DNA of 64,000 nucleotides from Nitrospira sp. (GTDB taxonomy: Bacteria > Nitrospirota > Nitrospiria > Nitrospirales > Nitrospiraceae), in contig VGXB01000001.1 of NCBI GenBank assembly GCA_016873515.1, positions 1-64,000 of the forward strand. Direction: 5' to 3'. The notes beneath the pieces are model-generated. The model was not told where the DNA came from and searched no databases. It worked only from the letters and a program-made list of their open reading frames with translations. Below are positions 38,621-50,005 of the stretch, one piece after another. A program made the position numbers and the translations under genes. Positions within the stretch are counted from its first letter, which is position 1; each line of letters opens with the position of its first letter.

Positions 38621-39421
38621 TTACGTTCCCTGGAAGCAGGTCTTGAGAAACATGGCGGTGCGTTCCCAGGCCAAGGTCGTCGCATCAGCGCGATAGGCAG
38701 CCGGCTTCATCTCGTTGCAAAATGCCTGAGCCGCGTCCTGGTACACATGGATCTCAGTGGTCTTTCCATATTCTCCTGCAGCGACGCGTAACGATTCCAC
38801 GTCACTAGTCGTGACCCAGGAATCTTTTCCGGCTTGGTGATATAAGAGGGGCGAGGCGAGGCTCTTCATCAATTCAAGCGGCTGCATCGTCTTCCCATAG
38901 TACGACACAGCGGCCCGCAGCCGTTTTCGCACGCAGGCGAATTGCAATGCGTACGTGCCCCCCATCCCATAACCGACAACGCCATGGATGTTCCGTTTTG
39001 CGAAGGTGCGCGTGTTGAGGTATTCACAGCAGGAATTGATGTCGGTGAGCACCTGCACTTCGTGCTGTTTGTCCATCAGCGCCGCTGCAACCTCATCATT
39101 GGCCGTGACCATGCCGCCTTGCCGGCCATAGAGATTGGGAATGATGACCACATACCCTTCGCAGGCCAGCCGAGCACCGAGATCTTTCATTTGTCCGGTC
39201 AGCCCCCACCAGTCGTGGAGGAGCACCAAGCCGGGATAGATACCGTGGATCTGTGGCCAGAACAGCAGACTGTCGATCTGGTGTTCTTTCGGCATCCTAG
39301 TTCTGAAATAGGGATCGACCATTTGGTCGGTGTGTGTGGGAATCGGCACGCCGCTGGGAAATCGCGCGGTGCCGGTCCCGATTTGTTGCACGGTAAACGG
39401 GGCGGTCTGTGTAGTGGTCAT
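38621..39421 (-). CDS. Dienelactone-hydrolase family protein
   Basis: PGLVLLHDWWGLTGQMKDLGARLACEGYVVIIPNLYG, GVVGYGMGGTYALQFA. Confidence 0.85.
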   Translation of the reverse strand: MTTTQTAPFTVQQIGTGTARFPSGVPIPTHTDQMVDPYFRTRMPKEHQIDSLLFWPQIHGIYPGLVLLHDWWGLTGQMKDLGARLACEGYVVIIPNLYGRQGGMVTANDEVAAALMDKQHEVQVLTDINSCCEYLNTRTFAKRNIHGVVGYGMGGTYALQFACVRKRLRAAVSYYGKTMQPLELMKSLASPLLYHQAGKDSWVTTSDVESLRVAAGEYGKTTEIHVYQDAAQAFCNEMKPAAYRADATTLAWERTAMFLKTCFQGT

Positions 39422-39573
39422 AGGATTGACTATAGGGAGGCGTTTGCGGGAATGTCAACGACCCCTCTCTCGACAGAAGATCCGGAGTTAATGGCGTATG
39501 GCTTATGGCCGGTGGTGGGGAACCGGTCTGGCGAATGAATCTTGCCGAAATGTGTATCAGGCATATGGGGGAA

Positions 39574-40552
39574 GATGAAGAAGCTGCTTGGAATCGGTTT
39601 GATCGGAGTGGGGCGTCATGGGATGCGCTATGCCCGACACCTTCTGGACGATGTGCCAGCTGCTGTGCTCAAGGCGGTGTGTCGCCGACGTCCGGAGGAG
39701 GGGTTCGATCTACCTGGCGCGGGATCGATCGCCGTTTATGGAGAGGCGCGCGCCCTTATCAATGATCCGTCCGTCGAAGCAGTTATTGCCGTGACTCCTC
39801 CGGTTTTTTCTCGTGACATCTGCCAGCTCGCTGTAAGGGCCCGTAAGCCGATCTTGATTGAGAAACCATTAGCGGCCTCAGCCGGCGATGCCCGTGCGAT
39901 GATAGCCGCGGCTCGTGAAGCCGGTACGCCAATCATGACGGCGCAGACGTTACGATTTGATGCTACGATCCAGGAATTGTACAAACGGCGGCATCTCATT
40001 GGGCGATCGGAACGGCTGTTCTTGACGAGTCATATCGAAACGAGACACACGGCCCCCGGCCATGCGGACGGGTATGGCCACCGGGGCGCGTTGATCGAGA
40101 TTGGTATCCATATGCTTGATGCGGTACGTTTTTTGATTGGCGAAGAGGTGCGGGACGTTCGCTGCACGATGAATCAGTCTCCTCCGGCCGCACCGGAGAC
40201 GGTTGTTACCGCGCACCTTGTAACGCAAGGCGGAACAGTGTGTATGCTCGACATCGCGCGGCGGCCCGGTGAACGCGTGGGATTGGCCGACTGGATCGGA
40301 TCGCAGGGACGGTTGGAGGCGAATTGGCCCCGCCGCCGACTGCGTCTGACCGGCGGCACTGGGGACATTAGAGAAGAGATGGATTGCCCCCCTTCTCAGG
40401 CGGTCCTCGCCACCCTCACGGCATTTCTGCAAGCGATCGAGGACGGCACCTCTATGCCGATTACTGGAGAAGATGGTTGCCGTGCCGTCGAGATCGCAGA
40501 AGCCTGCTATCAGTCAGCCGGGGCCGGAGGCGAGTTGGTTGTGCTGCCCTAA
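39574..40552 (+). CDS. Gfo/Idh/MocA-family oxidoreductase (start approximate)
   Basis: GIGLIGVGRHGMRYARHL, VEAVIAVTPPVFSRDICQLAVRARKPILIEKPLA. Confidence 0.85.
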
Positions 40553-40697
40553 TCTCGCACGATGCCCACACACATCTCGTGGGTGGAGCAACCTTTCGTC
40601 AATCGTCATTCGTCAAACGAAGGTGGTGACTCGTAGATGAGGTGATTCTATTTCATCACCGATTGACGGTTGACGCATAACGTGACGTGTGTGAGTA

Positions 40698-40952
40698 CTA
40701 CTCTGCCACGATGTGCGTATCAGTTTCTTCAACGCCGTCGATGGCGTGAATCTTGGTAATGACGACATCGGAAAGCGCTCGTTCGTCCTGCACGTGGATG
40801 AACACAAAAATGTCAGGTCGGCCAAAGCAGGGATGCGCATGTTCGACACCGGGAATACGTTGTAAGGCTGCGACCGCGTCTTTGGTTTTCCCCGCTTTGA
40901 CCTTAATGAGGATGTAGGCTTTCGTCGCCATAAGTCCCTCCTTCGCACCCAA
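40698..40952 (-). CDS. Lrp/AsnC ligand-binding (RAM)-domain protein
   Basis: MATKAYILIKVKAGKTKDAVAALQRIPGVEHAHPCFGRPDIFVFIHVQDERALSDVVITKIHAIDGVEETDT. Confidence 0.8.
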   Translation of the reverse strand: MGAKEGLMATKAYILIKVKAGKTKDAVAALQRIPGVEHAHPCFGRPDIFVFIHVQDERALSDVVITKIHAIDGVEETDTHIVAE

Positions 40953-41012
40953 TGTTCAATAGTTAATGGTGAATGTTTAATTCAACATTGGAATATACAC
41001 ATCCCAAATTAC

Positions 41013-41666
41013 TTACCGCCCTGCTGCTCCCGGCATCGATTTTCGGTGGGAGATAAAGACATCGTGAAAGTTCTTCCCAGTTTCGGTGAGCGCCTGTTCG
41101 CCGTCCCGCACCAACTTCATGAAGGATTTGAAATCGCCCACCGACAGATTGACCGATCGGAGTCCGGGTTCTAGACGGTGAAGTGCCTCTGTCGGGCTCC
41201 GGAGTGCCGTATCGGTGAGTGCTTCCAGTACGTCCGGTGTCCAGCCGCTCGAGTGAAATTGCGCTAACACCCGCGCGGTCTGATCTTTCTGTGTGTGTGC
41301 CACTGCCCGCTGCATGAATTCCTGCACGGAGGGGTCCGTGGTTTTCGTAAACAGGGCTTGCAGTTGGATGACGGATTTGATGATCCGATTGGCTTCTGCA
41401 GTGCCTTCTGGAGGGAGCACGCGTGCCTGTTCCAGCGTGGCGAGCACGGCCATCGCCGCACCGACGTGAGGGGAGGGAGGATTTCCGGATCGCGGTGCTT
41501 GGACGGGAATGGGTGAGGCGAACGTAGATGGCAGAGTGGGAAGATTGCCGATCGTTGTATGCAGCACGAGCATCCCCATGCTAAGAAAGGCCAGGGAAAA
41601 TCCTCGCGCCGGCCGCGACGCGATCTGAGGCAAGGGTTCCTCTGGGTAGAGGTGCCCGAGGCGCAT
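41013..41666 (-). CDS. Hypothetical protein
   Basis: Open frame, single N-terminal hydrophobic segment. Confidence 0.5.
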   Translation of the reverse strand: MRLGHLYPEEPLPQIASRPARGFSLAFLSMGMLVLHTTIGNLPTLPSTFASPIPVQAPRSGNPPSPHVGAAMAVLATLEQARVLPPEGTAEANRIIKSVIQLQALFTKTTDPSVQEFMQRAVAHTQKDQTARVLAQFHSSGWTPDVLEALTDTALRSPTEALHRLEPGLRSVNLSVGDFKSFMKLVRDGEQALTETGKNFHDVFISHRKSMPGAAGR

Positions 41667-41779
41667 AGGAATGGAGTATACCGCGTTTAACCACCGAATG
41701 TCAGTGCCGATGCTGCACGGCGTTCCATTGAAATGGTTTGGAAGAATTTCTATAATCGCGTCTCTTTTTGAACGTGGAA

Positions 41780-43000
41780 TGGTAGATTGTTGCAGGCTCG
41801 CCAACGTGACGAGCGTGGCGCTCGTTGGTCTCGATGCCTATCTCGTTGATGTGAAAGTCGATATCACCGACGGTCTTCCACAGTTTTCGCGTCGTCGATT
41901 TCCCCGACGCGACGGTGAAGGAAGGCCGTGAGCGGGTCCGTGTCGCGCTGAAGAATAGCGGATTCCACTTTTCCGCCAAACGCATCACGGTCAATCGTGT
42001 CCCGGCTGGTGTCAAGAAGGAAGGGGTGGGACTCGATGTGGCGATTGCCGTCGGTATTCTCGTCACCGAAGAAGTGATTGCGCAAGAAGCGCTCAGCCGG
42101 TGCGTGCTGATCGGGAAACTTTCGCTGGATGGATGTGTTAAACCAATCATCGGATCGTTGGTATTCGGCTTAGCGTGCCGGAAATGGTTTGAGTCGCTGT
42201 GGTCGGCTCAAAACGGCCTCGAATCGTCGTTGGTCGATGGTGTGTGTATCCAATCTATACGCGCCCCGAGGCCGTAGAGTTTCTGAGGGGAGCCACGTGA
42301 TCTCACCGTGCCTGTCGAATCGGGGCATGGTCGAGTCCGGCCGGCCGGTCGAGGATGAAGATTCCAGCGATGTGCGGAGACAGGATCACGTCAAACGAGC
42401 GCTCGAAATCGCGGCAGTTGGCGGACGTAATTATGGTGATGGTCGGCTTTCCAGGCTTCGGGAGGACGATGCTGGCGAGCCGGCGGTCCTCGATTCTCCC
42501 TCGGCTGGATATTGACCACGCCATTGAGACTACGCGTGAGCCTAGTGCCGCTGGTCAACCGGCGCCTGATCCGTCCATGTTGATGGTGCGGCCCGTTCGC
42601 GCTGCGCATCACCGTATCTCTGATGCCGGGCTCGTCGGTGGCGGGACGGTGCCGAGACCCGGCGAGGTCTCACTGGCTCATAACGGTGTGCTGTTTCTCG
42701 ATGAATCACCGGAATTCAAACGGGGTGTCTTGGAAGGATTGCGGCCGCCACGGGAAGACGGCTACATCACGTTGACGAAAGCCAGGAAGTCGGTTAAATA
42801 CTCTGTGCGGTTCATGTGGGTTGCCACCATGAACCCGTAGCCCTGCGGTTATTATGGGGACTAGACCAGGCCCTGTGTCTGCTTGGCCACGTAGATCCGC
42901 CGCTACTGGGCGAAGCTGTCCGGTCCGCTGCTTGACCGGCTGGAGTTACCTCTGGAGGTGCCGTCGATGCCAGTTCGCGATCGGAAGGACGGTATCTACA
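41780..43000 (+). pseudogene. ComM/YifB Mg-chelatase-like ATPase, multiply disrupted
   Basis: LANVTSVALVGLDAYLVDVKVDITDGLPQF..., GVGLDVAIAVGILV, HHRISDAGLVGGGTVPRPGEVSLAHNGVLFLDESPEF, FMWVATMNP[TAG]PCGYYGD[TAG]TRPCVCLAT[TAG]IRRYWAKLSGPLLDRLELPLEVP across several frames. Confidence 0.85.
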
Positions 43001-43323
43001 CGAACACTCAATTGAAGCCGTGGCAACTCAAACGATATTGTGGACTGGATCAGCCGGCGCACGCTCTGCTCAAACGGGCCAGAATCAGGCTTCGGCTATC
43101 GGCGCTGCGAATCAAACATCGTCCCGCCGAAAGGTCGACGGCGATCCGATCGCGTGGGGTTGCGGCTCGTGCCCGCCATCGTCTTCGCTAGCGGGCACAT
43201 GGACGGATTCTGCGTGTGACGCGAACCCTTGCCGATCTCGCCGAGTCTGATAAGATTGACAACCTGCATGTTCCGGAGGCTATTTAGTACCGCTCGTTCG
43301 ACCGCAGTCCAGATGCATCGGGA

Positions 43324-43545
43324 GTGTTGCTTGTGGCAACGTTGAAAGTCTTTTTATGGTGGTTTACGGTGGGTGCGACCATGGCGCTCTCCGTCATTAT
43401 GTTGCAAGGTGGCATTCGAGAAGTCATGGAGGCTCAAGGGTCCGTCTGGGACCTCAAGCTCGCGCAGCTTCTGATCACTATCATGGGCGGGGGGCTACTG
43501 GCCGGCTGTATCGCTTTAATCCTCAACCGAATCAAGAAAACCTAA
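43324..43545 (+). CDS. Small membrane protein, two predicted TM segments
   Basis: VFLWWFTVGATMALSVIML and LLITIMGGGLLAGCIALIL. Confidence 0.45.
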   Translation: MLLVATLKVFLWWFTVGATMALSVIMLQGGIREVMEAQGSVWDLKLAQLLITIMGGGLLAGCIALILNRIKKT

Positions 43546-43594
43546 CCTCAATCCGATAGCCAAAACTCGAAACCTGAAACCTACAACTCGGAAC

Positions 43595-44032
43595 GTGAAC
43601 CCGATCATGGATATCGAAGTTGGCTCCAATCTCTATCGCAATTCCGACGGCACCATCGAGATTGAAGGGGTGCCGCAGATCCAGATGACGCAGCATCCTG
43701 CAACCGGGGCGCTCTTGGTCAATTTCGCGTTGTTCGATGTCAATGGACGGATGTTGCTTCAGATGGTAGACAGCACGCTGATGTTCAATGAGCGGCGCGC
43801 CTATGCTGTGAGCAAAACTGTTGACCGTGTGGCCCTGAAGGAAGCGGATTCTGGAAAAGTGTTGCTTCAGTTTGATGTAAAAGCTTCTGGCCTCGTGTCA
43901 TGCTCGCGCGCGGAGTTCCACACGATGAAAGGGCACCTTCTCGAAGTGTCGGCCAAAGATTGGAAGATCGAGAAGCAGACCAAGGCCGGACAGACCGTCG
44001 ATGCAAAGGGCGGCGCTGTCTCAATCGGCTAG
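43595..44032 (+). CDS. Hypothetical protein
   Basis: 145 aa ORF with typical GC-rich codon usage. Confidence 0.55.
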   Translation: MNPIMDIEVGSNLYRNSDGTIEIEGVPQIQMTQHPATGALLVNFALFDVNGRMLLQMVDSTLMFNERRAYAVSKTVDRVALKEADSGKVLLQFDVKASGLVSCSRAEFHTMKGHLLEVSAKDWKIEKQTKAGQTVDAKGGAVSIG

Positions 44033-44039
44033 GCCGCAG

Positions 44040-46637
44040 TTACTTGGGTGCCACGGTCGGCACAACCACCACCTCGCCGTCTTTGACGTCGACCGTCACC
44101 ATCTCGCCATCGCGCAATTCTCCTTTGACTAACAAACGCGCGATCGGTGTTTCCAGCTCGTGCTGGATCAACCGCTTGAGCGGTCGTGCTCCGAAGACCG
44201 GGTCGTAGCCCCTGGTGCCCAGTTGCTGGAGTGCCGCCGGACTCAGTGCGAGCGTGATGCGCCGCTCTTTAAGCCGCTGATGTAGCCGCTGCAATTGAAT
44301 TTCCACGATTTTCACCAGATGCGCCGTGCCTAACGGGTGGAACACGACCACTTCGTCGACCCGGTTGAGGAATTCCGGCCGGAAGTGTTCCCGGAGTTCG
44401 CCCATGACGACGGTTCTAATTTCTTCATGCGATGCACCGCGGTGCTGTTCCTCGAGAATCTGAGGGCTCCCGATGTTGGAGGTCATGATTAGCACAGTGT
44501 TCTTGAAGTCGACCGTGCGACCCTGTGAGTCGGTCAGTCGTCCGTCGTCCAGCACTTGCAGCAGAACGTTGAAGACATCGTGGTGCGCCTTTTCAATCTC
44601 ATCGAACAGGATGACGGAAAAAAGGCGCCGGCGAACCGATTCGGTCAACTGGCCGCCTTCTTCGTAGCCAACATAGCCGGGCGGGGCGCCGATCAATCGT
44701 GCAACCGTATGTTTCTCCATGTACTCCGACATGTCGATCCTGATGAGGTTGTTTTCGTCGTCGAACAAAATGGCGGCCAAGGCACGAGCCAGCTCCGTTT
44801 TCCCAACGCCGGTCGGACCAAGGAATAAGAATGACCCGATGGGGCGATTCGGATCTTTAATGCCGGAGCGCGCGCGGAGTACGGCGTCAGCCACGGCGCG
44901 GACCCCTTCATCCTGTCCCACCACGCGCTGATGCAGTAGGTCCTCCAGCTTCAGCAGCTTATCGGTTTCACCTTCGAGCAGGCGGGAGACGGGGATGCCG
45001 GTCCAACGGCTGACGACCGCCGCGATTTCGTCCTCATCCACTTCCTCTTTCAACAGCTTGGCTGCATGCTGTTTTTTTTCCAACTGCTGCTGTTCAATGC
45101 TGAGTTCCCGCTCCAAGCGTGGCAATTCTCCGTACCGGAGCTCGGCGACGCGGTTAAGGTCATAGGCCCGTTCCGCCTGTTCAATCTGGCGTTTGCCCTC
45201 TTCGATCGCTTCGCGCGTTTTGCGCAAACGGGCGACGGACGTTTTTTCCGATTCCCACTTGGTCTTCAACGTGTGAAGCTCACGCTGCTTATCCTCCAGC
45301 TCGGCTTCGAGTGTGGCCAAACGGGCTGCGCTCGCCGGGTCTTTTTCTTTCTTCAGGGCTTCCCGCTCAATTTCCAGTTGGAGCACCTTGCGCGAGACCT
45401 CGTCCAATTCGGCCGGCAAACTGTCAATCGCGGTGCGCAGGCGAGCCGCCGCTTCATCGATCAAATCGATCGCCTTGTCCGGCAGAAACCGGTCCGAGAT
45501 ATATCGGTGCGAGAGTTTCGCGGCCGCGACCAGGGCGCTGTCCTTAATCCGTACCCCATGGTGCACCTCATACCGGTCCTTGAGTCCGCGCAAGATGGAC
45601 ACGGTATTTTCTACCGACGGCTGGTCGACGAAGACGGTTTGGAACCGCCGTTCCAGCGCCGCATCCTTTTCAATATGCTTGCGATACTCGTCGAGCGTGG
45701 TTGCGCCGATAAGATGCAATTCCCCCCGCGCGAGCAGCGGCTTCAACAGATTGGCCGCGTCCATCGCGCCTTCTGCGGCGCCGGCTCCAACGACGGTGTG
45801 CAGTTCATCGATGAACAGGAGAATCTGTCCTTGGGACGATTGGATTTCCTTGAGCACTGCCTTCAGTCGCTCTTCGAATTCCCCCCGGAACTTGGCACCG
45901 GCGATGAGTGAGCCCATATCCAAGGCGAACAATTTTTTCTGCTTCAACCCCTCTGGGACGTCCCCTTTCACGATGCGGATGGCCAGGCCTTCGACGATGG
46001 CTGTCTTGCCGACGCCGGGCTCACCGATCAGGACGGGATTGTTTTTGGTCCGCCGGGACAAAATTTGAATGACACGCCGGATTTCATCGTCCCGCCCAAT
46101 CACGGGATCGAGCGTGCCATTGCCGGCGAGGAGAGTGAGATCTCGGCCATACTTCTCCAGCGATTGGTAGGTGCCCTCCGGATCCTGGTTGGTCACCCGC
46201 TGGTTGCCGCGTACCTGGTGCAGCCCGCTCAGCAGCCGGTCACGCGTGAGGCCGAGTTTCTTTAACGGCCCGTCTTCGTGCGCCATGGCCAACAGCACAT
46301 GCTCGACGCTCAGGTAATCGTCTTTCAGAGACCGTTGCTCGTTTTCCGCATTGGTTAGAATCTGGACGAGCCGCGTGGCCATGTGCAGTTGCCCTGGAGC
46401 GGCTCCGGCACCCTGCACTTGAGGAATTTTGGCCAACGCCTGTTCGACAGTTTGGCGGACAGCCGGCAGCGTTACACCGGTCCGTTCGAGCAACGCGGGG
46501 GTAATGCCACCTTCCTGATCGAGGAGGGCCCGTAGCAGATGTTCCACGTCGATGCCTTGATGGCTGCGCCGCTGGGCATGCCCCGCCGCCGTCTGCAAAG
46601 CTTCTTGCAACTTAACCGTCATGCGATTCATGTCCAT
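44040..46637 (-). CDS. clpB: ATP-dependent chaperone ClpB
   Basis: Two AAA modules: [15 protein letters not shown] and [19 protein letters not shown]; middle coiled coil; [21 protein letters not shown]. Confidence 0.98.
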   Translation of the reverse strand: MDMNRMTVKLQEALQTAAGHAQRRSHQGIDVEHLLRALLDQEGGITPALLERTGVTLPAVRQTVEQALAKIPQVQGAGAAPGQLHMATRLVQILTNAENEQRSLKDDYLSVEHVLLAMAHEDGPLKKLGLTRDRLLSGLHQVRGNQRVTNQDPEGTYQSLEKYGRDLTLLAGNGTLDPVIGRDDEIRRVIQILSRRTKNNPVLIGEPGVGKTAIVEGLAIRIVKGDVPEGLKQKKLFALDMGSLIAGAKFRGEFEERLKAVLKEIQSSQGQILLFIDELHTVVGAGAAEGAMDAANLLKPLLARGELHLIGATTLDEYRKHIEKDAALERRFQTVFVDQPSVENTVSILRGLKDRYEVHHGVRIKDSALVAAAKLSHRYISDRFLPDKAIDLIDEAAARLRTAIDSLPAELDEVSRKVLQLEIEREALKKEKDPASAARLATLEAELEDKQRELHTLKTKWESEKTSVARLRKTREAIEEGKRQIEQAERAYDLNRVAELRYGELPRLERELSIEQQQLEKKQHAAKLLKEEVDEDEIAAVVSRWTGIPVSRLLEGETDKLLKLEDLLHQRVVGQDEGVRAVADAVLRARSGIKDPNRPIGSFLFLGPTGVGKTELARALAAILFDDENNLIRIDMSEYMEKHTVARLIGAPPGYVGYEEGGQLTESVRRRLFSVILFDEIEKAHHDVFNVLLQVLDDGRLTDSQGRTVDFKNTVLIMTSNIGSPQILEEQHRGASHEEIRTVVMGELREHFRPEFLNRVDEVVVFHPLGTAHLVKIVEIQLQRLHQRLKERRITLALSPAALQQLGTRGYDPVFGARPLKRLIQHELETPIARLLVKGELRDGEMVTVDVKDGEVVVVPTVAPK

Positions 46638-46770
46638 GGTCTGATCCTTTATCCTGGTAGCGCGTCGTGTTTGATGGTGCTGTGATAATCATCGCCCTTT
46701 CCAAGTCAACCCATGAATCAGATTGACGGAGACTTGACCTCCGCCACAATCCTAACTAGGGTACACCCTG

Positions 46771-47601
46771 ATGGGTGAACTACTGTCGGCCACCGTCTAT
46801 TTGTATCGCCAGGCGTTGCAGGCGACGTGGCGGTCGCTTGCGCGAGGGTGGTTGATGATCCTGGCACTGGTTGGGTTTGGGGTCTTGCTCCTGGGCGCGG
46901 CACGCATTGCGGGACCGCTGGGACTGGTGGGTGGATTTGTGTTGGGAATTGTCAACGCGTTGCTGGTCGGCGCGACCTTGCGGTTGATCGAGCAAGCCGT
47001 GAGCGCCACCAAAAGGATTCAGCTGTCCGACGTGATGGAAAGTTTTGGCCATTACTTCTGGGATGTCATTAGCGTTGGGTTTGTGCTCTGGCTGCCGATG
47101 ATGGCGCTGGACATGGGGGGGCACGCCAATCCCTACGGTCAATTCCTGTCGTCCGCGGCGTTGCTACTACTCTTTGTCCTGCTGAATCCGGCGCCGGAAG
47201 TGATCTATCAAGCCAGGCACGATTCGCCGCTCGATGTGATCAAGACCAGTTATGAATTTGTGCTGGAACATTGGATCGAATGGTTCCTGCCGTTTGTGTT
47301 GCTCTTGCTGCCGGTCGTCTTGTCGCCGACCGGGCTGCGAGAATTTTTCGAGATCGCTAGCGGTGTCGGACGGGGAGCGGGACTGGGACTTATTCAAATT
47401 CTTCTCTTGCCGTTTGCAGTGGTTGGGAGCTGGTTGGCCTATGTAGGGCTCGATCCTGAGGCGCAGGAGGTTCTGTTGCTCATGCTCACACCGCCGGCCG
47501 CGACGGCGATCTTGTTATTCCGCGGCCATCTCTTTGTGTTGCTGCGCGGTGCGTCGAGACGACAGCGATTGTTCGCTCGGCGTGCCAATACAGGAATCTA
47601 A
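46771..47601 (+). CDS. Polytopic membrane protein
   Basis: Multiple hydrophobic segments. Confidence 0.55.
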   Translation: MGELLSATVYLYRQALQATWRSLARGWLMILALVGFGVLLLGAARIAGPLGLVGGFVLGIVNALLVGATLRLIEQAVSATKRIQLSDVMESFGHYFWDVISVGFVLWLPMMALDMGGHANPYGQFLSSAALLLLFVLLNPAPEVIYQARHDSPLDVIKTSYEFVLEHWIEWFLPFVLLLLPVVLSPTGLREFFEIASGVGRGAGLGLIQILLLPFAVVGSWLAYVGLDPEAQEVLLLMLTPPAATAILLFRGHLFVLLRGASRRQRLFARRANTGI

Positions 47602-47617
47602 GTAAGGCGAAGTACCT

Positions 47618-48385
47618 ATGGCGCTGTCTCTGGATCGGGTGTTCACCCCCATACTGGATGGAAGTATCGGCCTTAGGGTCTTGCCGGATTACGCACAGGT
47701 TGCCGCGACGCGCGCGTATTACAGTGGGATGCGAATGGGAGAAGTATCTTCGTTGAAGTGGAGTCAGGTGAATTGGTCGGCAGGTAAGCTCTCCCTGAGG
47801 GCTCAGGATACCAAGACTGAGACGCCACGGGTGGTATACCTTACAGGTGACTTGCTGCGCGTCCTCACAGCCTAGACGCAGCGTTGTGAGAAGAAATGGC
47901 CCAAGTGTTCCTGGATTTGTCACAGGGGTGGCATTCACTTGGAAGCGCTTAAGCATTCCTGGCGTAGGGCCTATCAGCGGGTCGGTTTCGGTACAATGGT
48001 TGAGGTTAAGGGCAGTAAAGAGAAGGTATGGATGGGCACGATCCCACATGACTTCCGCCGGACGGGGGTTCGCAACATGGTACGGGCTGGAGTGCCTGAA
48101 AAGGTGGCCATGGCGATCAGTGGTCACAAGACTCGCTCAGTCTTTGACCGCTACAACAGTGTGAATGAGGCTGACCTTGAGAAGGCCGCCCAGTCGATGA
48201 CTGCCTACTTCGAGCGGGAAAACGCAAAGATGGTTACACGTATGATTACACCAGCGCAGCTGAATGAGCCGAGCAGCGGAGAGGAGGATTCCGAACTCGT
48301 GGGAATGTCAGCGGGAAGTGTGGAGCTGGCGAGAGGAATCGAACCTCCAACCTGCGGTTTACAAAACCGCTGCTCTGCCGATTGA
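47618..48385 (+). pseudogene. Tyrosine recombinase (phage integrase) catalytic-domain remnant with in-frame TAG
   Basis: AYYSGMRMGEVSSLKWSQVNW...LLRVLTA[TAG 47873]TQRCEKKWPKCSWICH...HDFRRTGVRNMVRAGVPEKVAMAISGHKTRSVFDRYN; same frame; 3' end reads into the tRNA. Confidence 0.85.
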
Positions 48386-48396
48386 GCTACGCCAGC
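48321..48396 (-). tRNA. tRNA-Thr (TGT), CCA encoded
   Basis: Reverse complement GCTGGCGTAGCTCAATCGGCAGAGCAGCGGTTTTGTAAACCGCAGGTTGGAGGTTCGATTCCTCTCGCCAGCTCCA. Confidence 0.97.
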
Positions 48397-48629
48397 TTGC
48401 TTGTGATGAGGACGATATCGTGCTGAGGGCACAGTAGCAATAGGCCCGAGACCCTGTCAAGAAATGGTGCTCTGCGAGTTTCGCGTGCAATGCCCCCCTA
48501 GGTAGGGGCGCACTATCCTCAGCATGGTTGACAGCGTAGTCGCCTACGACGGCTGCTCGAGTTTCGCAGCCGAATCAGATTTCTTGGAGTAGGTTCAAGC
48601 CATACGAATCAGCTTTGAGGTTCGCACTG

Positions 48630-48779
48630 ATGAACCAAACGCATGTTCTCGTCATCGATGATGAGCCTGCCGTTCGTAAGGTGGGGCGGAAGACGCTAAG
48701 GCAGTCCGAGCGGGATCGCCAGGCCTTCCAGCAGCTCTTTCTCGCGAAGGACGCGCACCTGCAGCAGAGCCGCGCTTAA
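48630..48779 (+). pseudogene. Response-regulator receiver fragment
   Basis: MNQTHVLVIDDEPAVRKVGRKTL then unrelated sequence and stop at 49 aa. Confidence 0.45.
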
Positions 48780-49396
48780 CCGGCCGCCTTTATCTCTGCG
48801 GAGAGGTGAGCGCTTCTTCAAGTTTAGTATTGGATAGATCAATGATGTCCTCCCCCCAGGTACGCCCGAGTAAGGACTCTCCATCGTTGGATTCCATGTG
48901 GCTGGGTTCAGAAGATTCTGCCACGTGCTGTCCGCTCCGATTCTAATGTGCCAATCCCCTCGCGCCGTTCTGCGAGAACCTGGCAAGGATGAACGCGATA
49001 TTCGCGCTCGGAATTAGGCAGTTCAGCGGAGTTCGTAGGTGATGGTCGAGTGCGGGTCGATGTGGACGATGTCCGGCTTGACGACTTGCTCGTTGTTCAA
49101 CGGCTGAAGCAAATTGAGGACGGTGCTGGGGGCATGACTGTCGACGCCGTGCACACGCTGCAGCGCGTCTCCGGTTTGCACGCCGCTCTTCGTGTAAAAA
49201 CTGGCTTGCGCCATTGGATTTGGCGCGAGGCACCAGATTGCCGGGACGTGGTGGATTGGCGCGAGCGGGTGAGCGCGTATCGTCCTGCCATCATGGCAAC
49301 GTAACGCTCACCGGAAGCGCTGCAAGGTACCGGCACTTTCCTCAAGTCCTGGCACGACCTGTTTGGAACGGTCAAATAATCCCACCGGCGGATTGC

Positions 49397-50005
49397 TTAC
49401 TCCTTAACGACGAAATGCACGCTCCGGTTTTTCTGCATACAGTCGGCGCTGTGCTCGAAACAGAGCGGGCGGTCTTTGCCGTAACTCGTCGTTTTGATGT
49501 CGGAAGACAAACCAAGTTGTTGAAGATAACGCCGCACGCTTTTTGCGCGGCGTTCGCCCAGAACGAGGTTGTACGCTGATGTTCCGATCTCATCGCCACG
49601 GCCTTCCAGGAGTACATGGGCAGTACCCAGCTCTTTCAGCCGCTTGGCATTGGCCTCCACGGTGGTGAGGGCATCGGGACGCAGGTTGTCTCGATCAAAG
49701 TCGAACAGCGCATCCATCAATAATCCCGCTGACATTCCCGTTGCATTTCTAGCGGACAGTTCGGACTGCATCTCTGGACTAATAGATGACCCGGACGACG
49801 CATCAGCCTGCGTAATGGCCTGCTCGCTGATTCGTTCCGCTTGCGTCTGTTCAGTTCCTGTTCCGGATCCGGATTGACTGGCACAGCCTTGAGTCAGCAG
49901 GGCCGCTAGAGCCAGTGCACTGAAAACTCCCACAATGCGCATTGCCCACATAGAACCTCCTCGATGTGTAGTCAGTTTGATCATCAATCGATAATTAGAG
50001 TGCAA
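49397..50005 (-). CDS. OmpA/Pal-like peptidoglycan-associated lipoprotein
   Basis: Lipobox [68 protein letters not shown]. Confidence 0.9.
   Translation of the reverse strand: MHSNYRLMIKLTTHRGGSMWAMRIVGVFSALALAALLTQGCASQSGSGTGTEQTQAERISEQAITQADASSGSSISPEMQSELSARNATGMSAGLLMDALFDFDRDNLRPDALTTVEANAKRLKELGTAHVLLEGRGDEIGTSAYNLVLGERRAKSVRRYLQQLGLSSDIKTTSYGKDRPLCFEHSADCMQKNRSVHFVVKE

Noticed and set aside
45066-45911. 281-aa ORF on the + strand
   Set aside because: Shadow ORF antisense to clpB
8949-48385. UAG recoding (stop-to-sense) as explanation for the many in-frame TAG codons
   Set aside because: dnaE and top6A both end in TAG at expected C-termini, TAA and TGA are also involved, and the expected residues at TAG sites differ (W, Q, and C in ComM), so simple reassignment does not fit
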